From: an uncultured Brevibacterium sp. | GTDB lineage: Bacteria; Actinomycetota; Actinomycetes; Actinomycetales; Brevibacteriaceae | Direction: 5' to 3' | Length of the DNA: 19,863 bases | Assembly: GCA_902489185.1 (NCBI GenBank) | Contig: CABTZC010000011.1 | Location: forward strand, 1 to 19,863 | Shown: in pieces, positions 7,589 through 13,958 of the stretch | Layout of the letters: every line of letters begins with the position of its first letter | Position numbering within the stretch: position 1 is the first letter of the stretch | Notes under the pieces: generated by a model | What the model saw: only the letters and a program-made list of their open reading frames with translations | Told to the model about the DNA's origin: nothing | Databases searched by the model: none | Program-made: the position numbers and the translations under genes

Positions 7589-8356
7589 ATGAGCAAGTCA
7601 TACATTCTCACATCAGTTACGACGCTCTTCGCGTCCATAGCACTTGCTGTGTATTGCGCCATGCTGTTCTATCCGGTTGAGCCGGTCGCACCCATTGTCA
7701 ACGGGTTTGGCATTGGGCTGTTGACTCTTGTTCCAGGAGTCATTGCATGCATTCCGTATCTTCTTCACTTTACGCATACGCTCCACCGGTTAACCTGGGC
7801 TGGCGGAAGCCTGCTTGCCTTAGTAGCGGTGGGCCTGTTCACGCTCATCATCGATGCTGACTCACAGCTGTGGCTGTTCTTTATTGGCCAGGCCTTTATT
7901 CTTGCTGGATACGCATTTTCGCAATCGATTGAACTGCGTTCGGAACGCGTTCGACGTATCGCCCTGCTGGTCACTCGCGTGGTGGGAGTTCTGGCTATTG
8001 TTGTCCCGGCCATTGGCGCTTTGCTGATCTCTGCACCCACTGCCACCGCTTTCATCACGACCACGTTGCTCCTGGCGTGCGCCGCGTGCTTTGGACTCAA
8101 CGCGCGCATCAACGGTTTCCCTGTGGGCTACGCACTACCTGTAGTCTTGGGTGTTATCGCGATTCTGAGCCTGGCGATTACTGACAGCTTTTTAGTGCTC
8201 GGAGTCTGGACCATGGCAACACTGTGCCTTGCAGTGGGAATGGTTGCATTATCACTCGACTGCTCACTGTCGCCGACGACACACGACACAAAACTAGAAG
8301 AACCTCGGGCGCAGAAACACCATGCTCCAGACACTTCTGATTCAGCGTCCGCTTAA
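7589..8356 (+). CDS. Polytopic membrane protein, unknown function
   Basis: I do not recognise a family. The 255-residue product has about eight predicted membrane segments (roughly 8-28, 37-60, 70-89, 94-110, 124-146, 151-170, 179-197 and 200-223). A polar, probably cytoplasmic, tail of about 30 residues is rich in Asp, His, Lys and Ser. A basic loop RSERVRR at 117-123 is consistent with the positive-inside rule. In-frame starts also exist at 7571 (ATG) and 7541 (GTG). ATG 7589 is preferred because AAAAGAGG lies 4 nt upstream, while the GAGG before 7571 touches its ATG. The start remains uncertain. The gene stands alone, divergent from glmM and convergent with rpsI, inside an otherwise conserved rpsI-glmM neighbourhood, which suggests a lineage-specific insertion. 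Confidence 0.8.
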   Translation: MSKSYILTSVTTLFASIALAVYCAMLFYPVEPVAPIVNGFGIGLLTLVPGVIACIPYLLHFTHTLHRLTWAGGSLLALVAVGLFTLIIDADSQLWLFFIGQAFILAGYAFSQSIELRSERVRRIALLVTRVVGVLAIVVPAIGALLISAPTATAFITTTLLLACAACFGLNARINGFPVGYALPVVLGVIAILSLAITDSFLVLGVWTMATLCLAVGMVALSLDCSLSPTTHDTKLEEPRAQKHHAPDTSDSASA

Positions 8357-8402
8357 CCACCGCCCCGGGTTAACAACGCAGACCCTAACCACGCCACAAA
8401 CA

Positions 8403-8434
8403 CGTGTGGCCCCGGTAAACACCGGGGCCACATG
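8403..8434. terminator. Strong hairpin terminator after rpsI
   Basis: TGTGGCCCCGGT (8405-8416) and ACCGGGGCCACA (8421-8432) form a perfect 12-bp stem around an AAAC loop, extended by a G-T and a C-G pair. It begins 16 nt past the rpsI stop. On the minus strand it is followed by a T-rich GTGTTTGTGG; on the plus strand no T run follows. It therefore probably ends rplM-rpsI transcription, and may also act weakly on the convergent membrane-protein transcript. Confidence 0.8.
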
Positions 8435-8448
8435 CGCGTAAGACGTAA

Positions 8449-8940
8449 TTAGCGCTTCGAGAACTGAGGAGCCTTACGTGCCTTCTTCAGACCAGCCTTC
8501 TTACGCTCAGGTACGCGAGCGTCACGGGTCAGGAATCCAGCCTTCTTCAGTTCTGGGCGGTTGTTTTCGCGGTCAATCTCGTTAAGCGAACGAGCGATTC
8601 CCAAACGAACGGCACCGGCCTGACCGGAAGGTCCACCACCGTGCAGGCGGACAAACACGTCAAAGCGTCCTTCCAGGTCCAGCAGGCGGAATGGTTCGTT
8701 CACCAGCTGCTGGTGGAGCTTGTTGGGGAAGTAGGTTGCAAGGTCGCGACCGTTGATGTTCCATTCGCCGGAGCCAGGAACCAAGCGCACGCGAGCAATA
8801 GCCTGCTTGCGACGGCCAACTCCGGAACCTGGAGCAGTGAGCGACTGCCCACGGCCACCGGTTGCTGCTTCTCCCTGGCCAGCAGGGGTTTCGGTCGAGT
8901 ATTCAGTCAGTTCGACTTCTTCGTTGATGTTTTCAGCCAT
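8449..8940 (-). CDS. rpsI: 30S ribosomal protein S9
   Basis: Small-subunit ribosomal protein whose C-terminal tail reaches toward the P-site tRNA. The S9 core starts at GVGRRKQAIARVRL (about 40-53) and includes RLHGGGPSGQAGAVRLGIAR. The end FSKR carries the conserved terminal Lys-Arg. The product is 163 residues against about 130 for E. coli S9. The excess is a Glu/Thr/Gly-rich N-terminal extension of roughly 38 residues, of a kind common in actinobacterial S9 proteins. ATG 8940 is backed by AGGAG about 5 nt upstream. The gene follows rplM after 26 nt, the usual L13-S9 pair, and a strong hairpin closes the unit. Confidence 0.97.
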   Translation of the reverse strand: MAENINEEVELTEYSTETPAGQGEAATGGRGQSLTAPGSGVGRRKQAIARVRLVPGSGEWNINGRDLATYFPNKLHQQLVNEPFRLLDLEGRFDVFVRLHGGGPSGQAGAVRLGIARSLNEIDRENNRPELKKAGFLTRDARVPERKKAGLKKARKAPQFSKR

Positions 8941-8966
8941 GATTCTCCTGTCAGTGCCTGGGGCGC

Positions 8967-9410
8967 TTACTGCGCAACCTGGCTGATTTCGTAGGTCTGC
9001 GGGTTGTTCGATGCGTGTGGGTGTTCAGGACCCGCATACACCTTCAACTTGCGCATTTGTTCACGGCCGAGGCGGTTCTTAGGAACCATACCTGCAACGG
9101 CTTTTTCAACTGCCAGTACGGGCTTGGTAGCCAGCAGTTCTGCATAGTTCACGCTCTTGATTCCGCCAGGGTAGTTGGAGTGGCGGTATGCGCGCTTCTG
9201 TTCCAGCTTGGCGCCGGTCAGAGCAACTTTTTCAGCGTTGATGATGATCACGTAGTCGCCCGTGTCAACGTGTGGGGCAAACGTCACCTTGTGCTTGCCG
9301 CGAAGCAGACGAGCTGCCTGCGAAGCAAGTCGACCAAGAACGACGTCAGTGGCATCAATAACGTGCCACTGGCGATCGATGTCGCCGGGCTTCGGAGTAT
9401 AGGTACGCAA
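8967..9410 (-). CDS. rplM: 50S ribosomal protein L13, TTG start
   Basis: Early-assembling large-subunit protein that binds 23S rRNA. The conserved reading frame begins RTYTPKPGDIDRQWHVIDA and contains VLGRLAS, KVTFAPHVDTGDYVIIINAEK, GMVPKNRLGREQ and KVYAGPEHPHASNNPQ. Starting at TTG 9410 gives 147 residues, the family's typical length. It places the start next to the first conserved residues, with AAGAAGG 6 nt upstream. A longer in-frame start at 9461 would add 17 residues not expected in L13 and would swallow that ribosome-binding site. The gene is first in a two-gene unit with rpsI. TTG in a highly expressed ribosomal gene may dampen initiation. Confidence 0.96.
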   Translation of the reverse strand: MRTYTPKPGDIDRQWHVIDATDVVLGRLASQAARLLRGKHKVTFAPHVDTGDYVIIINAEKVALTGAKLEQKRAYRHSNYPGGIKSVNYAELLATKPVLAVEKAVAGMVPKNRLGREQMRKLKVYAGPEHPHASNNPQTYEISQVAQ

Positions 9411-9595
9411 GTGTAGCCTTCTTTTCGTCTCTAGTTTGTGCGGCACCGCGCGTGTTCTCAAAGGTCGTGATCTTTAGAGATCGCCAGTGCAGTTCTGTCA
9501 TGTTGTACGAAGAGCACCTTCGCCTCAACCTGCAACGCGACTAGAGGTTTTGTGGCATGTGCATTGACGTACGCAACGACTACCTAATCTAATGC
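9411..9595 (-). other. rplM 5' leader and promoter region
   Basis: No gene is visible here. Read on the minus strand, TTGAGG (9523-9528) lies 15 nt before TACAAC (9502-9507), a possible though tight promoter. It would give a leader of about 85 nt. That leader contains a small hairpin GATCT-ctaa-AGATC (9469-9482). L13 operons in some bacteria are autoregulated through the leader. Nothing here is distinctive enough to claim that. Confidence 0.3.
9417..9423 (-). promoter_or_regulatory. Ribosome-binding site fixing the rplM TTG start
   Basis: AAGAAGG on the minus strand, 6 nt before TTG 9410. It is the only Shine-Dalgarno-like sequence near the start of the conserved L13 region, so it decides between TTG 9410 and the longer frame from 9461. 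Confidence 0.75.
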
Positions 9596-9635
9596 ATTCG
9601 ACCCCTCCCAGGCAAATGCATGGGAGGGGTCGAAT
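9596..9635. terminator. 15-bp hairpin terminator after the nucleotidase gene
   Basis: ATTCGACCCCTCCCA (9596-9610) and TGGGAGGGGTCGAAT (9621-9635) pair perfectly over 15 bp around a 10-nt loop. It lies 63 nt downstream of the nucleotidase stop and upstream of the rplM leader on the same strand, so it should insulate rplM from nucleotidase transcription. No long T tract follows, so it may work as a strong stem without the classic tail. Confidence 0.75.
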
Positions 9636-9698
9636 CGTGTGTTCGCTCACGGGGTGAGTGGGTCCACCTTCGCCGAGGTGTCTCTCACCTGTGTGAGG

Positions 9699-11993
9699 TT
9701 ACTTGCGACGTGCGCGAGTCAGTCCGACTGCGGTTGCACCAACGGCCAACAATGCGATTCCGGCGGCGATCATGCCAGCGGTTTCAGCACCGGTACGAGG
9801 CAGTGGTTTACCGTTACCGCCTTCAGCTGATTCCTCTTTGCCGTTGTCGGAGGTGTCCTTGTCGGTTCCTTCGTTACCCTTGTCGGAGCCGTCCTTGTCC
9901 TTACCTTTGTCGTCCTGTCCACCGTCACCAGGTGTGGCTTCATCGGAGTCGTCGCCAGGCTTTTCTTCATCGGAGTCATCGCCAGGCTTGTCGTCTGAGA
10001 CGAATCCAACCTTGGTTTCACGCAGGATTGGGAGCGGGTTGTTGTCCCACCACTGCGCAGCTGGGTCAGCGATCAGGGTGGTGTTGAACTCTTTCGCACC
10101 GTCGGTCTTGTCGGAGTTGCGCACCAGGCGGAACTTCACCTGCGTTTCGCCGGCCTTGACCTTGTCGACACGAACCGTGTTTTCGGTTCCTTCAATGACC
10201 TTCGAGTCTTCCCATTCAACGTCGTACCCCTTTGGTGCTTCAACGGTAAAGAGAAGGTTTTCGGCTTCGACCTTTGAGTCGATCTTCAGGTAGAAGTTGT
10301 TCTTGGAGGTGTCAGGCGTGTAAACCTCGGCAGTTGCGTCTCCGCTACCCAGAATGTCGTGTGCAAAGTCCGCCTGGCGTTCCTTCTTATCAGGCGATAC
10401 CGGCGAGTTCTTCTCGAAGTACTTCTGCCAGATTTCAAAGTCGGTCAGACCGGACTGTTCGAATGTGCCTTTTGCGAAGGCACCAAAGTTGTCACCACCG
10501 GTTGCCAGGAATGACAGGGTAGCTACGCGGTATTCCTTAGCAGGGTCAATATCTTTTCCGTTGACCTTGACTGACTTGACGCGCTTTGCTGGGTCTTCAG
10601 CGCTGGAGTCGTAGACAACACTCAGTTCCTTCGAGATACCCAAGTGCAGGAACGGGCGGGACGCTTCAGCCGGCTGCCACTGCTGAGCGAAGAGTTCAAT
10701 GACGTCTTCACCCTTCATGGTGACAACACCGTGGTCGTTAGCAAACGGAAGAACCTGGTTGAGCTCACCGTCGGTGACGACTCCCTTACCTTCCTTCAGG
10801 TCGCCTTCACCGAAGTAGTCGTCCATCTTCAAGTCGGTGCGCAGACCACCTGGGTTGGTGATACCAAAGTCGGCTTCTTCAAGGTTGGAGTATGTGACTC
10901 CTTCCTTCAGAGCGTCGGCAACCAGGTTCCCCAGGGTGCTTTCTGCACCGCGGTCTTCTGAACCGTCTTCTTTGAACGCACGCGTAATGTCTTCGGTGAT
11001 TTCACCGGCTTTAACCGATCCGACCTTCTGCGCTTTCGCTTCTGCGTCGTCGATGATCTTCTTAACGTCTGCAGGCACGTTGCTTTCGGTTGCGGAACCC
11101 TCAACTTCGATCAGCTCGGAGGACTTAACAGTCCAGTCGCCGTTTCCTTCTGACGTGAGGCGCACATCGGCAAGAGCCTCACCGTAGTTAGCGGCCTGAA
11201 CCACTGGGCGGGTGCGGTCGGTGCCTGGAATCTTGGCTTTCAGGTTCATCTCGATGTGCGAGTGACCAAAGAACATTGCGTCGATAGAAGGGTCGGCTCC
11301 TTCTACCAGGGAACCGAACTCGTCGTTGGAAGCAACAGCTTCTTTGATGCTGCCAGCGGACGAAGGCCCGGCGTGTGCTTCCAGGATCGTAATGTCAGGC
11401 TTGTCGCCTGAAGCCTCGAGTTCCTTAGCCGCCTTGTTGGCTGCCTTGACGGGGTCGATGAAGTCAACCTTCGCAATACCGTCCGGCGACACCAGTGACT
11501 TGGTGTCCGTGGTGACAACACCAATAACGGCAACCTTGATGCCGTTGACATCGTATGTGGTGTACGCAGGGAACGCCGGTTCGTCGGTTCCCTTCTTCAC
11601 AACGTTGGCACCCAGGTATTCAAACTTGTTGTCACGGCTGGTGACATCGTCGTATCCGCGGTCAAATTCGTGGTTACCCACTGCCGAAGCGTCGAGGCCG
11701 AGCGCGTCGAGGTATTCAATGGTGGGGTTGTCCTGCTGTGAAGAGGATGCGTACGTTGATGCACCAATATTGTCACCAGCAGACAGGAACGTGGAGTTTT
11801 CCTGGCGGTTGTCAGTAACGGCGGCGGCAAGGTCAGCGCCCGCACCCGAGCCGATGCGTCCGTGGAAGTCAGTGATGTTCAGGATCTGGAATTCGGTGCC
11901 CTTGTCGGCTGCACCGAATGCAGGGAGCGCTCCGAGTGGCGATACGACAGCAAGTGCCGACACAGCCGCAAACGCGCGGGTTGTTCGCTTCAT
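9699..11993 (-). CDS. Secreted, sortase-anchored 5'-nucleotidase/metallophosphatase
   Basis: Predicted to hydrolyse extracellular nucleotides for purine/pyrimidine and phosphate salvage while linked to peptidoglycan. The 764-residue protein starts with a signal peptide (MKRTTRAF, hydrophobic core, cleavage near AFGA at 25-28). The calcineurin-like metal site is complete: DFHGR (42-46), GDN (73-75), GNHEFDRG (106-113), EAHAG (205-209) and GHSHIE (243-248). The 5'-nucleotidase C-terminal domain shows NPGGLR (380-385) and the base-stacking loop ATGGDNFGAF (497-506). A further domain of unknown type spans about 555-660. An acidic Asp/Gly/Lys linker (668-729) then leads to LPRTG (731-735), a hydrophobic helix and the basic tail RARRK. 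GAGG 5 nt before ATG 11993 supports the start. No sortase gene is in the window. UshA-, YfkN- or NucA-like substrate ranges are all possible. Confidence 0.93.
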   Translation of the reverse strand: MKRTTRAFAAVSALAVVSPLGALPAFGAADKGTEFQILNITDFHGRIGSGAGADLAAAVTDNRQENSTFLSAGDNIGASTYASSSQQDNPTIEYLDALGLDASAVGNHEFDRGYDDVTSRDNKFEYLGANVVKKGTDEPAFPAYTTYDVNGIKVAVIGVVTTDTKSLVSPDGIAKVDFIDPVKAANKAAKELEASGDKPDITILEAHAGPSSAGSIKEAVASNDEFGSLVEGADPSIDAMFFGHSHIEMNLKAKIPGTDRTRPVVQAANYGEALADVRLTSEGNGDWTVKSSELIEVEGSATESNVPADVKKIIDDAEAKAQKVGSVKAGEITEDITRAFKEDGSEDRGAESTLGNLVADALKEGVTYSNLEEADFGITNPGGLRTDLKMDDYFGEGDLKEGKGVVTDGELNQVLPFANDHGVVTMKGEDVIELFAQQWQPAEASRPFLHLGISKELSVVYDSSAEDPAKRVKSVKVNGKDIDPAKEYRVATLSFLATGGDNFGAFAKGTFEQSGLTDFEIWQKYFEKNSPVSPDKKERQADFAHDILGSGDATAEVYTPDTSKNNFYLKIDSKVEAENLLFTVEAPKGYDVEWEDSKVIEGTENTVRVDKVKAGETQVKFRLVRNSDKTDGAKEFNTTLIADPAAQWWDNNPLPILRETKVGFVSDDKPGDDSDEEKPGDDSDEATPGDGGQDDKGKDKDGSDKGNEGTDKDTSDNGKEESAEGGNGKPLPRTGAETAGMIAAGIALLAVGATAVGLTRARRK
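9909..9989 (-). repeat. 27-bp tandem repeat encoding an acidic wall linker
   Basis: Three 9-residue units in the nucleotidase linker: KPGDDSDEE, KPGDDSDEA and a degenerate TPGDGGQDD (residues 669-695). The first two are nearly identical in DNA as well. Such units extend a surface protein through the cell wall and can vary in copy number between strains. Confidence 0.8.
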
Positions 11994-12036
11994 AATGTCC
12001 TCGTCAGGAGAGAAAATTTAACAAATGCTCTCAACG

Positions 12037-12066
12037 TTTATCAGCGCAGCATGAACTTGAGGTTAA
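12037..12066 (-). promoter_or_regulatory. Candidate promoter of the nucleotidase gene
   Basis: On the minus strand TTAACC (12061-12066) and GATAAA (12037-12042) are separated by 18 nt, each matching the vegetative consensus at four of six positions. Transcription would start near 12030, leaving a short leader with the GAGG ribosome-binding site. This is the best pair I found in the 170-nt gap between the nucleotidase gene and truA. The match is only moderate. Confidence 0.3.
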
Positions 12067-12163
12067 CCCAAGCAATTCCCGAGTAAATTATGTGAGCCAG
12101 GCGTTCACACGCACGTACACTCGCCGCGACTCTTGCGCTCTGGCCGCTGAACCGGCACCCGCG

Positions 12164-13075
12164 CTATTCAGCGTCTCGTCGGGCGCGTGTCTGCTGATTA
12201 CGCGCCGCCCATTCGCCAGGCTCGGGGTACCCCACGTCTTCCAAAACCAGGCCGTGGGCCGGGAAAACAAACATGGGGAACTCGGAACGACCTCGGCCTG
12301 CCTCTTCACACATGCCAACCAACCCGTCCGGCGCCCACTTACCTTCCCCCACTTTGACGAGCCCGCCCACCAGGGCGCGTACCATGTGGTGGCAGAACGC
12401 GTCAGCGCGCAGGAAGAACTCGATCACACCGCTGCCCTCGCGCGTCACGCGCAGTTCTTCCAACGTGCGAATGGTTGTCGAACCTTCTCGGGGCTTACAG
12501 AAGGGCAGGAAGTCGCGCAAGCCACACACTTGTGTCGCAGCACTGCTCATCGCGGATACATCCAACTCCACCCTGTGCTTTACGGTGAATGCCGCGGTCA
12601 ACGGGTCGTTAAACGCGTGCGGGTCCGCCAACCGGTACGAGTAGGAACGCCACAGAGCAGAAAAACGGGCGTCGAAATCGGAATGCACGGCAGCCACGTC
12701 GTGGATCACAATGTCACCGGCGTCCTGGTGAGCAAGCACGCCGCTCAACCGGGACTTCAAACCTTCAGCCGGCGTTCGTTGCTCGCCCCGTGCCCGAGGT
12801 TGCCCCACCAAGCGAGGAAAGTCGGCGTGCGGAATGTCCACGTGGACGACTTGCCTACGAGCGTGTACACCGGCATCCGTCCGCCCGGCCACCGTCACCC
12901 GAACGGGATCGCTGAGAATCCGGGCGAGCGCTGTCTCCAGCTCCCCTTGCACGGTCCGCACATGCGGCTGAACTGCCCACCCGTGAAAGTTGGTGCCCAC
13001 ATACCCCAGGTCGATCCGGAAGCGCTGGCTCAACTCCTGCGGCTGCCGCGACTCGTCAATGTTGCGAACCGTCAC
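12164..13075 (-). CDS. truA: tRNA pseudouridine(38-40) synthase
   Basis: Isomerises uridines 38-40 in the anticodon arm of tRNAs. The 303-residue product shows FRIDLGYVGTNFHGWAVQP (19-37), TVQGELETAL, the catalytic GRTDAGVHA (64-72, Asp67), FDARFSALWRSYSYRL, and the C-terminal FLRADAFCHHMVRALVGGLVKVGEG. The length is slightly above E. coli TruA (about 270), mainly from an insertion around residues 90-120 and a short charged C-terminal tail. The start is GTG 13075, immediately after the TAA of the upstream LemA-like gene (TAAGTG). Translation is therefore probably coupled, with no clear ribosome-binding site of its own. No strong terminator was seen downstream. truA near rplM-rpsI is a common actinobacterial arrangement. 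Confidence 0.96.
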   Translation of the reverse strand: MTVRNIDESRQPQELSQRFRIDLGYVGTNFHGWAVQPHVRTVQGELETALARILSDPVRVTVAGRTDAGVHARRQVVHVDIPHADFPRLVGQPRARGEQRTPAEGLKSRLSGVLAHQDAGDIVIHDVAAVHSDFDARFSALWRSYSYRLADPHAFNDPLTAAFTVKHRVELDVSAMSSAATQVCGLRDFLPFCKPREGSTTIRTLEELRVTREGSGVIEFFLRADAFCHHMVRALVGGLVKVGEGKWAPDGLVGMCEEAGRGRSEFPMFVFPAHGLVLEDVGYPEPGEWAARNQQTRARRDAE

Positions 13076-13774
13076 TTAGCCGAACACGCTTCCTGGCCGG
13101 TATCCCGTGCCTTTTTCGCGTTCTGATGTGCGTTGCGTGTTGGGAACGTCATCAGTGAGGTCGTTGGGCGTGTACGCGATGTGGGCGAATTTCCGGTAGA
13201 CGCCTACAAGTGGGCGCGAAATCCACGACGAACGCATGGCCGAATACTGCGATACCACCAGGTTGTAGTAACGAACGGCGGCAGACAGGCGATGCTCTAC
13301 CATGCGGAGGTGTTCGTAGAGGTCGTGCAGTTGGATGCGACAGGTTTCGTCGGTGTCCGTGACTTCGCCTTGTACGCGAGCGATGTGAGCTAACGTGTCA
13401 ATCGCCGAGGTGAGTTGGTCTTCTGCTGGTCCCACACTGGCCGTTGTGTCGCCTGGAGTGGCAGGTTCTTCCGCACCTACCGAGACTGCCTGGGTTAACG
13501 CAGAGGAAAGCTCTCGGCCGGCTTCGTCGCGGCTCTGGGGCGATCCGTTTACTAAACCCGCAGTGTCGTCGCCACCAGTTCGGCACGCGCGTGCGAGACT
13601 CACAAACTCAGGTACAAGAGCATGTCTTTGTTCGCGCTGCACATTGACCTGGCGCAACGCTTCTAAGCACAGGTCCCGGGCAAGGGATAACTGGTTATTC
13701 CGAACAACCAGAACGATCGCTACTACAGCGACAATGACTAGGACAATCAAAAGAATTGCCAAAGCCCACGCCAC
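13076..13774 (-). CDS. LemA-like membrane-anchored protein
   Basis: A 232-residue protein with one N-terminal membrane helix (about 2-24) and a helical soluble domain. The pattern LEALRQVNVQREQRHALVPEFVSLAR (37-62) and LHDLYEHLRMVEHRLSAAVRYYNLVVSQYSAMRSSW (149-184) resembles the LemA family. That family has an N-terminal helix, then a segment like RRxDLIPNL, then ExxIAxARxxYNxxVxxYN. LemA proteins have no settled biochemical role. Here the canonical Arg-Arg-Asp is not intact, and an acidic, low-complexity loop of about 50 residues (67-118) splits the domain. AAAGGAG 6 nt before GTG 13774 is a strong start. Its stop abuts the truA start, so the pair is one translational unit. The family assignment is by eye and needs a profile search. 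The coding call is secure. Confidence 0.8.
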   Translation of the reverse strand: MAWALAILLIVLVIVAVVAIVLVVRNNQLSLARDLCLEALRQVNVQREQRHALVPEFVSLARACRTGGDDTAGLVNGSPQSRDEAGRELSSALTQAVSVGAEEPATPGDTTASVGPAEDQLTSAIDTLAHIARVQGEVTDTDETCRIQLHDLYEHLRMVEHRLSAAVRYYNLVVSQYSAMRSSWISRPLVGVYRKFAHIAYTPNDLTDDVPNTQRTSEREKGTGYRPGSVFG

Positions 13775-13804
13775 CGTTTGCTCCTTTAGTTCTATGACAC
13801 TTTT

Positions 13805-13831
13805 AACGGATATGAACGGATAACAACGGAT
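13805..13831. repeat. Three phased AACGGAT direct repeats
   Basis: AACGGAT occurs at 13805-13811, 13815-13821 and 13825-13831, exactly 10 bp apart, so all copies face the same side of the helix. They lie 31-57 nt upstream of the LemA-like start codon, in the gap shared with the glycosyltransferase. This spacing is typical of an array of regulator-binding half-sites. Three AGTTA copies follow at 13870, 13881 and 13898. Confidence 0.7.
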
Positions 13832-13946
13832 TGAACTGCGAGTGAATCGCTACTCTGAGTCAATGCGTTAGTTACCCAGTAGTTAAGTTTACCGTTTAGT
13901 TAGCCATTGTTCGCACTGGCACCGTTTTTATGTTACTTCACTGGGC

Positions 13947-13958
13947 TCTAATACTGGT
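13947..13958 (+). promoter_or_regulatory. Candidate leaderless promoter (-10 box) of the glycosyltransferase
   Basis: TCTAAT (13947-13952) matches TATAAT at five of six positions and ends 6 nt before GTG 13959, placing +1 on the start codon. No Shine-Dalgarno sequence lies in the preceding 12 nt. No clear -35 hexamer is at the right distance, only a T-rich stretch near 13925-13930. Confidence 0.45.

Noticed and set aside
9558..9590. TTGACG...TAATCT on the plus strand as a promoter.
   Set aside because: Spacing is 15 nt, and it would fire into a 15-bp hairpin and then antisense to the nucleotidase gene with no plus-strand gene to serve.
11326..12021. A 231-codon plus-strand open frame opposite the nucleotidase N-terminus.
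   Set aside because: Antisense to a complete metallophosphatase domain, low-complexity Ser/Ala product, no ribosome-binding site noticed.
12092..13126. A 344-codon plus-strand open frame opposite truA.
   Set aside because: It is antisense to a clear truA with all catalytic motifs. Its product is rich in His, Arg, Pro and Cys with no family pattern, as expected for a shadow frame in G+C-rich DNA.
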